Below are positions 33,527 through 41,833 of a stretch of 47,514 bases of DNA, piece after piece; within the stretch, counting starts at the first letter, position 1, and each line of letters opens with the position of its first letter. Origin of the DNA: Rhodothermaceae bacterium (GTDB lineage Bacteria; Bacteroidota; Rhodothermia; Rhodothermales; Bin80); NCBI GenBank assembly GCA_009841335.1, contig VXLY01000098.1, forward strand, positions 1 through 47,514. Reading direction: 5' to 3'. The notes beneath the pieces were generated by a model. It saw only the letters and a list, made by a program, of their open reading frames with translations, was not told where the DNA came from and searched no databases. A program made the position numbers and the translations under genes.

Positions 33527-34798
33527 ATGCCGACCAAGCATAGCACGGACTACTTGATCAGCCGCAAGTCTTTCACGGCAAACGGCAAATCCTACCACCC
33601 ACCCGGTTGTCCAGTGGCGGTAATCTGCCTTGACGGCTCTTCGGACGAGTACATCAATGCCGCCTTGGCGCACGAGAAAATGCCCAACCTGTCTGGAATG
33701 CTGCAGAAAGGGGGCTTTCGAGGTGTTGTTCGGGCGGCGCTGCCCAGCTTTACCAATGTGAATAATGCCTCAATTGTAACCGGGGTACCGCCAAGCGTCC
33801 ACGGCATCAGCGGCAATTTTTTTCTGGACCCAGATTCCGGCAACGAAGTGATGATGAATTCCGGATCCTTCCTGCGCGTGGAGACGATTCTTGCCGAAGC
33901 TGCGAGGGCAGGGCGGCGGGTGGGCGTCGTTACAGCAAAGGAAAAGCTCAGAGATATTCTGTCTCATGGGCTCACAGGCATCGCATTCTCGGCAGAGAAG
34001 GCAGATCAGGCAACAAAAATCACGCATGGTATTGATCATGTAGAGCACCTGGTCGGGGCACCAGCACCTCCCATTTACAGCGCGGAAGCCAGCCTGTTTG
34101 TCCTTGCCGCAGGAGTTGCACTAATGCATCATGGTCTGGCTGATCTGCTGTATCTGTCGCTGACGGACTACATGCAGCACAAGCATGCCCCAGGCAGCGA
34201 CCAGGCAATTGAATTTTACAGCCAGATAGATATTGAAATCGGCCGACTGCTCGACGGCGGTGCTCTCGTCGCCGCCACCGCCGATCACGGCATGAATGCT
34301 AAACAACGTATGGATCGCACGCCCAATGTTATATACCTGGAGACGCTGCTGACAGAAACCTTCGGTGGTGGATGTGATGTCATTCTGCCCATCACAGATC
34401 CTTATGTAGTACATCACGGTTCCCTGGGATCATTCGCCGTCGTCCACCTAGCCGAACACATGAGCGCTGAGACGGTGGGGCAGTGGATCTTGGAGTTGGA
34501 TGGCATTACGGAGGTGTACCATCGTCGGCAGGCGGCGGAGAAACTCGAACTTCCTACCGACCGCATTGGCGATCTGGTCGTACTTTCGGTCAGGGATGTG
34601 GCCATCGGGAGAACGCCTGAACACCATGACCTAACCGCTGTGGCCAAAGGCCTGCGCTCACACGGAGGACGGTACGAGGAAATGGTGCCCTTGCTGCTTT
34701 CGGAACCTCTCAAGCCCCGGTATGCTCAATATGCGGACACGGACCCACGCAACTTTGACGTGTTTGACTTTGCACTGAACGGCACAACCAGAATCTAA
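33527..34798 (+). CDS. phnA: Phosphonoacetate hydrolase
   Basis: PhnA cleaves the C-P bond of phosphonoacetate to acetate and phosphate with two zinc ions, and belongs to the alkaline phosphatase superfamily. The 423-residue protein shows the first aspartate ligand (AVICLDGSSDEYI), the nucleophilic threonine in ALPSFTNVNNASIVTG, the HGISGNFFLDP segment, and further metal ligands in LSLTDYMQHKHAPG and ATADHGMNAK. A late histidine lies in GLRSHGGRYEEMVP. It has no signal peptide, so it acts in the cytoplasm. ATG 33527 is chosen over a TTG seven codons earlier. PhnY, which makes its substrate, follows after 19 bases. Confidence 0.92.
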   Translation: MPTKHSTDYLISRKSFTANGKSYHPPGCPVAVICLDGSSDEYINAALAHEKMPNLSGMLQKGGFRGVVRAALPSFTNVNNASIVTGVPPSVHGISGNFFLDPDSGNEVMMNSGSFLRVETILAEAARAGRRVGVVTAKEKLRDILSHGLTGIAFSAEKADQATKITHGIDHVEHLVGAPAPPIYSAEASLFVLAAGVALMHHGLADLLYLSLTDYMQHKHAPGSDQAIEFYSQIDIEIGRLLDGGALVAATADHGMNAKQRMDRTPNVIYLETLLTETFGGGCDVILPITDPYVVHHGSLGSFAVVHLAEHMSAETVGQWILELDGITEVYHRRQAAEKLELPTDRIGDLVVLSVRDVAIGRTPEHHDLTAVAKGLRSHGGRYEEMVPLLLSEPLKPRYAQYADTDPRNFDVFDFALNGTTRI

Positions 34799-34817
34799 AT
34801 TTCACCAGTAGCTTGTA

Positions 34818-36260
34818 ATGAATACCCAAACATCAGTTCATAGCATTCTTGACCTTTCCTGCTACATAGCTGGCCGCGCAGTTCAGACCGGCAACTGGTT
34901 GACGGTGGTCAATCCTTACACGGGTGACCCGGCGGGGCGCGTCGCCTGTTTGAACCAAAACCATGTGGAGCAAGCCATTACGGCTGCGCTGCAGTCCGGC
35001 CCGTCCCTGTCGCGCTATGCGCGCTCTGAAATCCTCATGAAAGCCCGCACTCTTCTTGAGGAACGTGCTGAATCCTTTGCACATCTAATCACTGCTGAGT
35101 CGGGACTATGTATGAGGGAGTCCCGGTACGAAGTGGGACGATCTTGCGATGTACTGCAATTCGCCGCCATGGAAGCGCTAAAGGATGATGGCCAGGTATT
35201 TTCGTGCGACATCTCTCCACAGGGCAAGACACGCAAAATCTTCACACTCCGTGAGCCGCATCAACTGGTAGCGGCCATCACACCCTTCAACCATCCCTTG
35301 AATCAAGTCATTCACAAACTCGCTCCAGCGATTGCCTGCGGCGCACCTGCGATCCTGAAGCCTTCCGAAAAGACCCCGATGACGGCTATCCGGTGTGTGG
35401 AGCTGCTTTACGAGGCAGGTCTGCCTGGATGGATGTTGAGCGTCATAGTTGGAGATGTGGAAGAAGTCGCAACACCCCTCGTGGTCGACCCGCGGGTTGA
35501 GGTGCTTTGCTTTACCGGAAGCGTTGCTATTGGTAAGGAGATTGCTTCCCAGGCGGGATACAAGCGGCTTATCCTGGAGCTTGGAGGCAATTCACCGCTG
35601 ATTGTGATGGAGGATGCCAATCTGGATTTGGCCGTAAAACTTGCCACGGAAGGATGTTATCGTAATTCAGGACAGCGCTGCACCGCTGTAAAGCGGTTGC
35701 TGGTCCATGAGCCCATTGTTAATAAGTTTACCGAACAGTTCGTGGAAGCGTCCAATGCCTACGTCTGCGGCGACCCTACAGCGGAAGAGACGCGAGTGGG
35801 AACCGTAATTGATGAGTCGGCCGCGATTCGCCTCGAAAATGTCGTCGCCCGAGCCGCGCTGGACGGGGCAAGAATTCTGCTCGGAGGCCGACGAGAGGGT
35901 GCTCTGTTCATGCCCACGGTGCTGTCTGACGTACCACGGACCACGGAGATGGTCGTCAAGGAATCTTTTGGACCACTCGCCCCGATAATGGTCATCAAGG
36001 ACCTGGATGATGCGATTAATCTTGCAAACAGCACCGAGTATGGGCTTTCCTCCGGCATTGTTACGGAAAACCTGAACGATGCGCTAAAGGCAGTCAGAGG
36101 GATTCGGACCGGAACGGTCAATATCAATGAAGTACCCGGCTACCGAATTGAGATGTCTCCTTTTGGGGGCATCAAGGACTCTGGACTTGGGATAAAGGAA
36201 GGAGTCATCGAGGCAATGAAAGGGATGACGACGGTCAAGACTTTTTCTCTTCCCTGGTAA
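34818..36260 (+). CDS. phnY: Phosphonoacetaldehyde dehydrogenase
   Basis: PhnY oxidises phosphonoacetaldehyde to phosphonoacetate with NAD+, linking PhnW or PbfA to PhnA. The 480-residue protein is an aldehyde dehydrogenase: LVAAITPFNHPLNQVIHKLA and ILKPSEKTP for cofactor binding, CFTGSVAIGKEIA, the general-base glutamate in LILELGGNSPLIV, and the catalytic cysteine in YRNSGQRCTAVKRLLV. The C-terminal MSPFGGIKDSGLGIKEG is also typical. ALDH sequence alone would not fix the substrate; the assignment rests on family resemblance together with its place between phnA and a phosphonate-linked FAD enzyme. It ends 19 bases before the next gene. Confidence 0.9.
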   Translation: MNTQTSVHSILDLSCYIAGRAVQTGNWLTVVNPYTGDPAGRVACLNQNHVEQAITAALQSGPSLSRYARSEILMKARTLLEERAESFAHLITAESGLCMRESRYEVGRSCDVLQFAAMEALKDDGQVFSCDISPQGKTRKIFTLREPHQLVAAITPFNHPLNQVIHKLAPAIACGAPAILKPSEKTPMTAIRCVELLYEAGLPGWMLSVIVGDVEEVATPLVVDPRVEVLCFTGSVAIGKEIASQAGYKRLILELGGNSPLIVMEDANLDLAVKLATEGCYRNSGQRCTAVKRLLVHEPIVNKFTEQFVEASNAYVCGDPTAEETRVGTVIDESAAIRLENVVARAALDGARILLGGRREGALFMPTVLSDVPRTTEMVVKESFGPLAPIMVIKDLDDAINLANSTEYGLSSGIVTENLNDALKAVRGIRTGTVNINEVPGYRIEMSPFGGIKDSGLGIKEGVIEAMKGMTTVKTFSLPW

Positions 36261-36279
36261 CGCAAACTTACGGATCAAG

Positions 36280-37407
36280 GTGATCGGCAAGGCAGATGTG
36301 GCTGTTGTAGGTGGTGGCATTGTCGGACTGGCACATGCCTGGCAGGCCGCCGTCCGCGGCTACTCAGTCGTTCTTTTTGAGCGGGATGCAATTGCTCAGG
36401 GTGCATCCGTGCGCAATTTTGGCATGATTCTTCCCTTGGGGGCGCCTCCCGGTGAGACCCATGAGCAAGCGCTGCGCAGCCTGTCCCTGTGGAGGCAGCT
36501 TTTGTTGGATGCCGGGCTTTGGTACAGAGAGTCGGGAGCGCTGATGCTGGCTTATCATCAGGACGAAATGGACGCCATGTGTGAGCTGGCAGACTCCGAT
36601 ATGGGCCATGAGTACGGCTGCACCTGGGTGCCAAGTAAGGCAATTGCCGCAAAGTATTCCGCAGTAAACACAAACGGATTGCTTGGCGGACTTTGGTGTC
36701 GTGACGTTCTGCTGGTAGACCCGCGGGAAGTAGTGGCGCGAGTTCCCGCTTGGCTCTCAAAAGAACATGGTGTCATTTTGCGGTATGGAACGGAAGTGCA
36801 ATCGGTTTCATCGCAGCACATTGCGACGCGCCACGAAACCTGGGCCATTGAGCGAACGATTGTCTGTCCAGGAGCGGACTTGGACACGTTGTTTGCGGAT
36901 GTCTTGTCAGAGGCCTCACTGACCTATTGTAGACTCCAGATGTTACGCACCGTTGCACAGCCAACGCACTGGCAGCTGGAGCCAGCAATTCTGGGCGGCC
37001 TTAGTCTGCGGCATTATCCGGTATTCGAGAGCAGTAGGGCGACTCGTACCGTAGCCCGCCGTGTCGCCAGGGACAGCCCCGAACTGGACCGCTGGGGCAT
37101 CCACATTATGGCCGTCCAGAACGGACGTAATGAGGTTGTGATCGGTGATTCCCATGAATACAATTCTGCGCCAAAGTGGCAGGAGCGCCCTGAAATCACG
37201 GCGCTGTTGCTTCAGCAGCTTGTCGGTCTGGCAAACCCACCTTCGCTCAAGCTGGATCACAAATGGACGGGCGTGTATGTAAAGCATGCGTCAAGGGCTG
37301 CTGTGGTATTGCGACCGCTGCCAACAGTCAGGGTAATCACCGGATTGGGTGGATTGGGTATGACCCTCAGCTTAGCCCTGGCGGGCGAGGTATTAACTGC
37401 TTGGTAG
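36280..37407 (+). CDS. Phosphonate-cluster FAD-dependent oxidoreductase (TIGR03364 type, PbfC/PbfD-like)
   Basis: The 375-residue flavoprotein begins with a dinucleotide-binding fold (ADVAVVGGGIVGLAHAWQAA) and ERDAIAQGASVRNFGMI. It has the D-amino-acid-oxidase/glycine-oxidase-like body and ends with a second FAD segment (VRVITGLGGLGMTLSLALAG). This branch is recurrent in aminoethylphosphonate gene clusters and is thought to oxidise AEP or N-methylated AEP to phosphonoacetaldehyde. Which of these this enzyme uses cannot be read from the sequence. The start is GTG at 36280 (with AAG just before it), 19 bases after phnY. It offers a third entry to the PhnY-PhnA route. Confidence 0.82.
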   Translation: MIGKADVAVVGGGIVGLAHAWQAAVRGYSVVLFERDAIAQGASVRNFGMILPLGAPPGETHEQALRSLSLWRQLLLDAGLWYRESGALMLAYHQDEMDAMCELADSDMGHEYGCTWVPSKAIAAKYSAVNTNGLLGGLWCRDVLLVDPREVVARVPAWLSKEHGVILRYGTEVQSVSSQHIATRHETWAIERTIVCPGADLDTLFADVLSEASLTYCRLQMLRTVAQPTHWQLEPAILGGLSLRHYPVFESSRATRTVARRVARDSPELDRWGIHIMAVQNGRNEVVIGDSHEYNSAPKWQERPEITALLLQQLVGLANPPSLKLDHKWTGVYVKHASRAAVVLRPLPTVRVITGLGGLGMTLSLALAGEVLTAW

Positions 37408-37494
37408 GAATAATGCATTGTATCCGGAAAGCGGGCTTAGATTTCACACGTGGCAGGGTGGGGCGCCTCGACTGCCACGCAATACGCTGACTCT

Positions 37495-38787
37495 ATGGAC
37501 CAGAATCAATCCGTACGGTTGCGCAGATGGCAGATGATCACGGTCGGCTCTCTTTGCGTAGGTTATGCTGGCTATTACCTGTGCCGCTCCAACCTATCGG
37601 TGGTTACCCCGCTGCTGCTTGAAGAGTTTGGACCCAGCGGGCTGAACAAGGAGATCATTGGACTGATTGCGTCGTCCGGAGTGCTGTTCTATGCCATTGG
37701 GAAAGTACTAAGTGGGGTCTTATGCGACTTCTTCGGCGGTCGCAGAACATTCCTACTGGGCATGGTCGGCTCCATCATTGCGACGGTAATGTTTGGGCTA
37801 CTCGCTGGGGTAGCTGCCTTTATGATTATCTGGTCACTGAATCGACTAATTCAATCTACGGGCTGGGTATCGCTCGTTAAAATCACCTCCAATTGGTTTC
37901 CATTCGGCATGTACGGAACGGTGATGGGAGTTTTGAGCCTGAGCTTCCTGTTTGGCGATGTATTGACACGTCTGTTCTTGGGCAGCTTGATTAGCGCCGG
38001 AATCGGGTGGCGCGGCATATTCTTCGCTGCAGCAGGCGGGCTCACGGCTATTGCCATCGGGGCACAGTTCCTCCTTAAATCCAGTCCAACGGAGATAGGT
38101 GAACAAGAGCCGGACGTTAACCCGCAGAATCTCTTCGGTTCGGAGGGCAGGCGCAAACGTCCATTGGACATGGTCATGCTGCTGCGACCCCTGCTGAGCA
38201 GTTTCAGCTTCTGGATGGTGGCCACGATTTCACTTGGACTTACGCTGATCCGCGAGACTTTCAACATCTGGACACCCACTTACCTGGCTGAAGTCGCGGG
38301 ATTGTCTGCTGGAAGCGCAGCGACCTACAGCCTCTTGTTTCCATTATTCGGAGGGATTTCAGTACTGGTTTTTGGGCGCATGGCGGATCGGATTGGAGGC
38401 GGCAAAAGGAGCGTTGCAATTCTGGCGGGTCTGGTACCCCTAGTCGCCATTTTGGGCATCATGGGCAGCATTCGGGAACCTAGCAGTGCCGTGTTGCCGC
38501 TGGTGCTAGTCTCTGCTGCAGCCATGCTCATGATTGGCCCATATTCGTTTCTGGCGGGTGCCATTTCTCTTGACTTGGGCGGTAAGGTGGGCAGTTCGAC
38601 GACTTCCGGCCTAATTGATGCGGCAGGATATCTAGGAGCGATTGCGTCTGGCATCGGTATTGGATCCTTGGCACAGCGCGCGGGATGGGATGCGGCTTTC
38701 GGCTCCTTGGCCATCGTTGCACTGGTCACAGTTGGGGCAACGGTGGCCTACTGGCGATTCCAGGAACATTTGGCCGAGCGTACATAA
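37495..38787 (+). CDS. OPA-family MFS transporter, probable phosphonate uptake
   Basis: The 430-residue protein is a 12-helix major facilitator of the organophosphate:phosphate antiporter group (GlpT/UhpT-like). The first helix has CVGYAGYYLCRSNLSVVTPLL, the typical YxxCRxNLS region. SSGVLFYAIGKVLSGVLCDFF and GRRTFLLGMVGS form the conserved loop 2-3, and ETFNIWTPTYLAEVAG starts the second half. Such carriers accept small phosphate or phosphonate anions. As the last gene of the phosphonate run, 87 bases after the FAD enzyme, it probably imports AEP or related compounds; no ABC-type phosphonate importer is present. ATG 37495 is preferred over a start 15 codons earlier that would add non-family residues. 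Confidence 0.87.
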   Translation: MDQNQSVRLRRWQMITVGSLCVGYAGYYLCRSNLSVVTPLLLEEFGPSGLNKEIIGLIASSGVLFYAIGKVLSGVLCDFFGGRRTFLLGMVGSIIATVMFGLLAGVAAFMIIWSLNRLIQSTGWVSLVKITSNWFPFGMYGTVMGVLSLSFLFGDVLTRLFLGSLISAGIGWRGIFFAAAGGLTAIAIGAQFLLKSSPTEIGEQEPDVNPQNLFGSEGRRKRPLDMVMLLRPLLSSFSFWMVATISLGLTLIRETFNIWTPTYLAEVAGLSAGSAATYSLLFPLFGGISVLVFGRMADRIGGGKRSVAILAGLVPLVAILGIMGSIREPSSAVLPLVLVSAAAMLMIGPYSFLAGAISLDLGGKVGSSTTSGLIDAAGYLGAIASGIGIGSLAQRAGWDAAFGSLAIVALVTVGATVAYWRFQEHLAERT

Positions 38788-38929
38788 ACATCTCGGGCTA
38801 CAACTGCTTCGCAGACATAAAGCAGCAAGCTGGAACAGCTTCGCTTCTGGAAGGGGGAGAAAATTAGTTTAGAGGCACAGAGATCCCAGGATACGAATCT
38901 TGCCAAGCGTCAGGCAATGCTTCGGTCAA

Positions 38930-39244
38930 CTAGTCTGACCGGCCATGTTCTATTTCCACCTCGTACACGGTACCATCAGCTCCGATTTCGATTTCGTAAT
39001 ACCTACCATTGGCTCTTCCGTATACCTCATAAATTGTCCTGTGCCTTGTTCTTTCAATTTCAACACGTATAATCACGATGCCAGGTACAGCCTCCCGGGC
39101 AGCAGACAATACTACTTCAGGTATTTTTGATAAATCGGTGACATACTCTTCGTCTTCGTAATCGTCATCAACTTCTGCAATATCGCAGCCGGTGCCACAG
39201 ACGAGAAGTCCAACTAAAAGCAAAAGTACAGGAAATCCTCTCAT
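38930..39244 (-). CDS. Small PepSY-like lipoprotein or periplasmic protein
   Basis: From ATG 39244 the product is 104 residues: a hydrophobic signal (MRGFPVLLLLVGLLVCGTGC) with a possible lipobox cysteine at about residue 20, then an acidic linker (DIAEVDDDYEDEEYV). One PepSY-like module follows (IPEVVLSAAREAVPG, IYEVYGRANGRYYEIEI, DGTVYEVEIE). Such small domains are common in exported Bacteroidota proteins and may inhibit proteases or bind ligands; the function here is unknown. The frame extends 30 codons upstream without a signal-like start, so the shorter form is chosen. It is convergent with the MFS gene and divergent from the LRR gene. Confidence 0.7.
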   Translation of the reverse strand: MRGFPVLLLLVGLLVCGTGCDIAEVDDDYEDEEYVTDLSKIPEVVLSAAREAVPGIVIIRVEIERTRHRTIYEVYGRANGRYYEIEIGADGTVYEVEIEHGRSD

Positions 39245-39418
39245 GGTATAAAGCTTCCGTCTGTAGCGAAAATAGGCAATCCGGGATACATTATTTTGGG
39301 ATGAACGTCTCGGTAAACTAATAATCTTGAGCATTCGGCCAGATTCGAAAAACTGAGGGTTGGCGGAATGCAGATGGTTTAGCTTTCGTCAATTAAGTGC
39401 TCCTGAATTCGTAGAGTC

Positions 39419-41620
39419 ATGTGCACCGGATCCATCTCTTCAGAAAATTCATGGCTGGTATTTGCCTTTGTCCTCCAAGTATTACTTCTATCTGTTCCAG
39501 TTAGGGCACAGACAGCCGAAGAGCTCCTGTATGGTGACTGGGAGGCATTGGTTGAATTGTACAGTTCCCTGGACGGAGAAAACTGGAGCGATAATGCAGG
39601 TTGGACTCCAGAATTTGTGCCATTTCCCATTGAGGAGAGCTATTTGACTGGTTGGTTTGGTGTTGCGGTGAATAACGGCCGGGTTACTCAGATCAGCCTG
39701 GATGGCAATAATCTCACCGGCTCGCTCCCTGAGGAAATTGCCAAACTCACCGCTGTGACGGTGTTCAAATTATCCAATAACAATCTCACAGGATCCATTC
39801 CTGCCGAGATTGGGATGATGAGCGAACTACGCGAACTCAGCCTCTATACTAACGCACTCACGGGTGCTATCCCGTCGGAGATTGGAGGGCTCGATAGTCT
39901 TAACGGGTTAAGGCTCAGTCGAAACCAGCTATCGGGTGAAATACCATCCGAAGTAGGTAACCTTACTTCATTGACCGAATTACGTCTAAACCACAATGAT
40001 TTGTCTGGGAGCATACCCTTTGAGATCGGAGACCTAATAGGACTGACAGCGATCAGCCTTCATCAGAATCGGCTAGAAGGGTCAATCCCAGAATCCCTGG
40101 GCAATCTTACATCATTAACCGAATTTATCGCATTCCGCAATAACTTCACTGGCGCTATCCCGAGCGGGTTTGGGAATTTACCTGCGCTTACCAGTCTAAG
40201 ACTTAGCTGGAATAATTTAAGTGGAAGTATTCCGGCATCTCTGGGCGATGCCTCCGCACTCACGAGGCTGGAGTTGAACAATAATGCGCTGGATGGTGCA
40301 ATTCCACCTGAAATAGGGCAATTGAGTCAGTTGGCGTCTTTGGATCTGTCTAACAACTTCCTGACAGGCTCCATTCCACCAGAACTCGGTCAACTCTCAG
40401 ACCTTGAATTACTCCGACTGGAAGAAAATACTCTTAGCGGGACGATCCCTTCCGAATTGGGAAATCTAACACAACTGCTGCGGCTGTTCTTGTTTGACAA
40501 TCAGTTGACGGGGGAGATTCCTACCGAACTTGGAAATCTCGTGGAGCTCACCGAATTGAGCATCAGCCAAAACCAGCTCTCAGGATCAATTCCAGAACAA
40601 CTTGGTGATCTCACTGCATTGACCCGGCTCTTCCTGTACGACAATGATTTTTCTGGAGTGATACCGGCAGAGCTCGGAAATCTTACACATTTGACAGAAT
40701 TGAGCGTGAGCCAAAATCGATTAGAAGGAATCATTCCCGAAACGCTTAATTCACTGAAGGGATTGACTGAGTTATTCCTCTATGAAAACAATTTGACCGG
40801 TACATTTCCCGAAGGGTTGTGCGAACTTGCCCGGATGACGGAATTGAGTTTGCGCAGCAACCAGCTTACCGGCCAGATTCCGGCTTGCCTTGGTAGTTTA
40901 GTTCACTTAGAAGTTCTTAGCATAGGTGATAATGATTTAGATGGCAATATTCCATTGGCATTAAGTGATCTACCACGCCTGCGTTCTCTTAATTTGGAAC
41001 TGAACTCACTTAGCGGTCATATTCCACATGAACTAGGACAACTGAGAGTACTCGAAGTCTTACGATTGGGGCAGAACGCGCTGACTGGTACGATTCCTCC
41101 AGAGTTAGGTAACCTGAGCCAACTTCGACATTTGTCGTTTCACGAAAATCAGTTGTCGGGAGTGCTTCCCTTGACACTAACAGCATTAGGGGAGTTGACT
41201 ACTTTCTGGTATTTCGGTCAAGCAGGGCAAACAGTTTGTGCTCCTCAGGATGCGGGATTCCATAATTGGTTGGCCAGCATAACTGATGCGATAGGACCAA
41301 CCTGCACATTCGTGGCGATTGAGAACAATGAGTCCGTTCCAGAGCCTGGCTTCTTTCTCCTAGGCAACTTTCCCAATCCATTTAATTCATCAACATCAAT
41401 TGCCATTCAACTTTCAGAATCAGCACGAATTCAGGTTGAAGTGCTGGACATTACTGGACGGAAAGCCCTGGAGACTTCAATTCAAGTTCTTCCGCCGGGG
41501 CGGCAACTGATCCCAATACAAGCAAAGGGGCTCTCATCAGGCATCTACTATTATCGTGTGCTTGTTGAAGCTCAAGAAAAATATCAGATTCTAACTGGCA
41601 GCATGTCACTGATTCGATAG
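39419..41620 (+). CDS. Secreted plant-type leucine-rich-repeat protein with T9SS tail
   Basis: The 733-residue protein has a signal peptide (VFAFVLQVLLLSVPVRAQ) and an LRR N-terminal cap (ALVELYSSLDGENWSDNAGW). It then has 21 consecutive 24-residue repeats of the plant-like type, with the consensus N-x-L-x-G-x-IP-x-E-L-G-x-L (for example NNLTGSIPAEIG and DNQLTGEIPTELG). The last 80 residues form a T9SS sorting tail (NFPNPFNSSTSIAIQL, LDITGRKALETS, SGIYYYRVLV). The long repeat stack makes a protein- or glycan-binding surface. No enzyme domain is present. It stands alone, between a divergent lipoprotein gene and the GH3 gene 213 bases downstream. A role in cell contact or capturing substrate is inference. 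Confidence 0.9.
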   Translation: MCTGSISSENSWLVFAFVLQVLLLSVPVRAQTAEELLYGDWEALVELYSSLDGENWSDNAGWTPEFVPFPIEESYLTGWFGVAVNNGRVTQISLDGNNLTGSLPEEIAKLTAVTVFKLSNNNLTGSIPAEIGMMSELRELSLYTNALTGAIPSEIGGLDSLNGLRLSRNQLSGEIPSEVGNLTSLTELRLNHNDLSGSIPFEIGDLIGLTAISLHQNRLEGSIPESLGNLTSLTEFIAFRNNFTGAIPSGFGNLPALTSLRLSWNNLSGSIPASLGDASALTRLELNNNALDGAIPPEIGQLSQLASLDLSNNFLTGSIPPELGQLSDLELLRLEENTLSGTIPSELGNLTQLLRLFLFDNQLTGEIPTELGNLVELTELSISQNQLSGSIPEQLGDLTALTRLFLYDNDFSGVIPAELGNLTHLTELSVSQNRLEGIIPETLNSLKGLTELFLYENNLTGTFPEGLCELARMTELSLRSNQLTGQIPACLGSLVHLEVLSIGDNDLDGNIPLALSDLPRLRSLNLELNSLSGHIPHELGQLRVLEVLRLGQNALTGTIPPELGNLSQLRHLSFHENQLSGVLPLTLTALGELTTFWYFGQAGQTVCAPQDAGFHNWLASITDAIGPTCTFVAIENNESVPEPGFFLLGNFPNPFNSSTSIAIQLSESARIQVEVLDITGRKALETSIQVLPPGRQLIPIQAKGLSSGIYYYRVLVEAQEKYQILTGSMSLIR

Positions 41621-41732
41621 TGCTGACGTGAAAGTTGGCGTTCGAAGACGGTCTATGAATCACGTGGTAGAGGAGGTCGAGATGTGACTTTCCATGCTGT
41701 CCGGACCAGGATAAAGCGGATTTTAAGTGTTT

Positions 41733-41762
41733 AATGTAACATAAGGTTAATTATGTTGCATT
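41733..41762. promoter_or_regulatory. 30-bp operator-like palindrome upstream of the GH3 gene
   Basis: The arms AATGTAACATAA (41733-41744) and TTATGTTGCATT (41751-41762) are inverted copies with one mismatch in twelve, around a six-base centre (GGTTAA). The palindrome lies 71 bases before the GH3 start codon. It is AT-rich and not followed by a T-run, so it looks like a repressor or activator site rather than a terminator. A second small hairpin (CTGCT/AGCAG, 41812-41825) lies against the ribosome-binding AGGA of the GH3 gene. Confidence 0.5.
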
Positions 41763-41833
41763 CACGATACTGGAATTTTTCCCTATTTTATTCAAACTTG
41801 TTCCACTGCCTCTGCTCTTGAGCAGGAATTTCT

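Noticed and set aside
28267..38787. Search for a phosphonatase (PhnX) or C-P lyase genes in the phosphonate cluster.
   Set aside because: Every gene in the block is accounted for by other families, and no haloacid-dehalogenase-type or PhnGHIJ-like protein is present.
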